NCBI GenBank assembly: GCA_017883485.1
Contig: JADGNM010000138.1
Coordinates: forward strand, 1-6,792
Direction: 5' to 3'
Length of the DNA: 6,792 nucleotides
Origin: Methanosarcina sp.
GTDB lineage: Archaea > Halobacteriota > Methanosarcinia > Methanosarcinales > Methanosarcinaceae
The translations under genes and the position numbers were made by a program. Below the pieces are notes generated by a model. It had not been told where the DNA came from, did not search any database, and saw nothing but the letters and a program-made list of their open reading frames with translations. Below, piece by piece: positions 5,204 to 6,792 of the stretch (within the stretch, counting starts at the first letter, position 1; every line of letters starts with the position of its first letter).

Positions 5204-6792
5204 TTGGACTACTCCTCTCTCGATTTTCAAGTTACCAGATCTCCCGACGCAGCTCCATATATCTACCATGCCTCAATTCTGCAGGATGGAAATGTTGTAG
5301 CAAGCAACGATTTTGAACTCAGGCCGGACCTGAGGCTCCGTCAGATGCTTGATGATATAGAAAAAAGAGTTATAGAAAGTCCCGCAGATTCAAAGAAACA
5401 AGAGGGGATAATGGAAACACGGGAAGAAGGGAAGAGAGAAGATCCACACATCGAATTTGGTAAAATGATTTACAGAAAGGTATTTTCTGGTGAACTCGGT
5501 GAGTATTTCAACAAATCCAGACTGGAAGCTCAGGAAAATGACAATGGACTGAGGATCTCACTCAGGTTTGATGAAGGAGTTCCGGAAATTGCTGCGCTGC
5601 CGTGGGAATACCTGCACGACAGTGAAGATTTTTTGATTGCTAGAAGAAGTATCCTGATTTCAAGGCTGCCTGCAGGTGTGAAGAAAAAAAGTCTTGAGCC
5701 TCTTGATTCAGTACTTAGGATGCTGGTAATAATTTCTGGTCCGGATGACCCTACGATTCCTCCTTTGAATACGGAAAAGGAACAGGAAATCATTCTTGAA
5801 GCCGTAGACAAACTTGTAAGAGAGCAAAAAATAAAAGTGGACTTTACAGAAGACGCAACTTTCGATAATATTCAGGACTACCTTACTGAGAAAGATTACC
5901 ATATCGTCCACTTCACAGGACACGGGATTGCCATAAATGGCAAAGGGCATCTTGTGTTTGAAACCAAAGACCAGAAACCGAGTTATATTGACAACAGAAC
6001 ACTTTCTGACCTTTTTTCCGAACGAGAAATCCGGCTAGTCGTGCTCAGTTCCTGCGAATCAGCCAAGGGCTCAAATAAAGAGGCTTTCGGAGACCTGGCC
6101 AGCATGCTTTCCAGAAAAGGAATTCCTGCTGTAGTGGCAATGCAATATTCGGTAATTGATGAAGTTGCAACAAACTTTGCGTACAAATTTTATAAAACAA
6201 TTGCAAGCGGAAAACCTGTTGACCTTGCTTTAAAAGAAGCCAGGCTCGTGATGAAAAATTCAGACAAGAGTAACAGGCTTGACTTTGCAACTCCTGTATT
6301 ATATTTATCGGACCACAAATGCGTTAATGTAGGAGACTTGAAGCCGGAACCATCAGAATTCGTTTTCAAACCAAGTATGATGCCGGACCTGCAGGTCATG
6401 GAAAAAGGTTTTGTTGCCAGGAGAAAAGAACTCAGGCTTCTTGAAAAGGGTTTCAAATCCGATGTAAAACGGGCTGCAATCATCCACGGCTTTGGTGGGA
6501 TTGGAAAAACCGTACTTGCGACTCGATACGCGTTAAAAATGGGCTATTATTTTGAAGGAACCTTGGGAGTGAAATGCACCCCCGTCATCAGGCCGGAAGA
6601 TATCCTGAACAAATTCAACAGTTTTTTGCTGATGAAAGGGAGACCTGAACTGAACCAGATCCTGAACCAGCAAGTTCCTCTTGAAGTTAAAACTTCTTTA
6701 CTGGTCACAATATTGAACCAGATAAGATTCCTGGTTATTTTCGACAATTTTGAAGATTGCCTGAACGAAGACAGGAACGATATAGAAAACCC
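5204..6792 (+). CDS. CHAT protease-like / NB-ARC (STAND) protein, 3' end outside window
   Basis: The frame is open to the right edge, giving 529 residues and continuing. Residues 1-165 form the N-terminal part typical of CHAT proteins, with the ALPWEYL motif at 131-137 and a charged insert near 60-85. The CHAT (caspase-like) domain covers about 170-375, with HFTGHG at 236-241 (catalytic His240) and LSSCESA at 281-287 (catalytic Cys284), both intact. A P-loop ATPase of NB-ARC/STAND type follows: Walker A GFGGIGKT at 429-436 and Walker B FLVIFDN at 509-515. Such proteins are thought to act as ATP-driven switches that release protease activity once a C-terminal sensor, often TPR or WD repeats, binds a trigger; here the sensor is beyond the edge. 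The TTG start was chosen because GGTGAT (5194-5199) matches the 16S tail at good spacing and the product then opens (M)DYSSLDFQV; GTG at 5189 and 5195 lack such a site. Confidence 0.9.
   Translation, partial: MDYSSLDFQVTRSPDAAPYIYHASILQDGNVVASNDFELRPDLRLRQMLDDIEKRVIESPADSKKQEGIMETREEGKREDPHIEFGKMIYRKVFSGELGEYFNKSRLEAQENDNGLRISLRFDEGVPEIAALPWEYLHDSEDFLIARRSILISRLPAGVKKKSLEPLDSVLRMLVIISGPDDPTIPPLNTEKEQEIILEAVDKLVREQKIKVDFTEDATFDNIQDYLTEKDYHIVHFTGHGIAINGKGHLVFETKDQKPSYIDNRTLSDLFSEREIRLVVLSSCESAKGSNKEAFGDLASMLSRKGIPAVVAMQYSVIDEVATNFAYKFYKTIASGKPVDLALKEARLVMKNSDKSNRLDFATPVLYLSDHKCVNVGDLKPEPSEFVFKPSMMPDLQVMEKGFVARRKELRLLEKGFKSDVKRAAIIHGFGGIGKTVLATRYALKMGYYFEGTLGVKCTPVIRPEDILNKFNSFLLMKGRPELNQILNQQVPLEVKTSLLVTILNQIRFLVIFDNFEDCLNEDRNDIEN

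Overview
The window looks like Methanosarcina (Archaea, Euryarchaeota) chromosome. The evidence is a complete archaeal-type enolase very close to the Methanosarcina proteins I remember, AT-rich intergenic DNA around coding DNA of moderate GC, archaeal Shine-Dalgarno sites (GGTGA, GGAGG, GAGG), and long non-coding leaders. The genus call rests on recognition of the proteins, not on a search.

Layout. Positions 1-565 hold no gene and form the long upstream region of enolase. eno (566-1849, +) is followed by a pyrimidine-rich tract that probably ends its transcript. Converging on it is a TauE/SafE-type membrane permease (1924-2736, -). After a 229-bp gap comes an ABC-2 type (DrrB-like) transporter permease (2966-3718, -) with no ATPase gene beside it. 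Two exact, same-orientation copies of a 20-bp sequence (2921-2940 and 3938-3957) bracket the permease and resemble the outer ends of an insertion sequence. A 393-bp non-coding stretch leads to a soluble 214-residue protein (4112-4756, +) of a family I associate with phage genomes; its pattern suggests a distant, active-site-altered relative of ThyX. After 447 bp with a strong hairpin and several palindromes, a large CHAT protease-like / NB-ARC (STAND) protein starts at a TTG codon (5204) and runs off the right edge.

Functional picture. The left part is housekeeping (glycolysis/gluconeogenesis) and transport. The right part is more accessory: an orphan transporter subunit, IS-like end repeats, a phage-family protein and a CHAT-STAND protein. 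The CHAT-STAND gene is the most interesting item. It joins an apparently intact His/Cys protease-like domain to a P-loop switch ATPase, an architecture expected of a signal-activated protease and, by analogy, a candidate antiviral or cell-death regulator. Its C-terminal sensor lies outside the window. No operon joins these genes; each appears to be transcribed separately.
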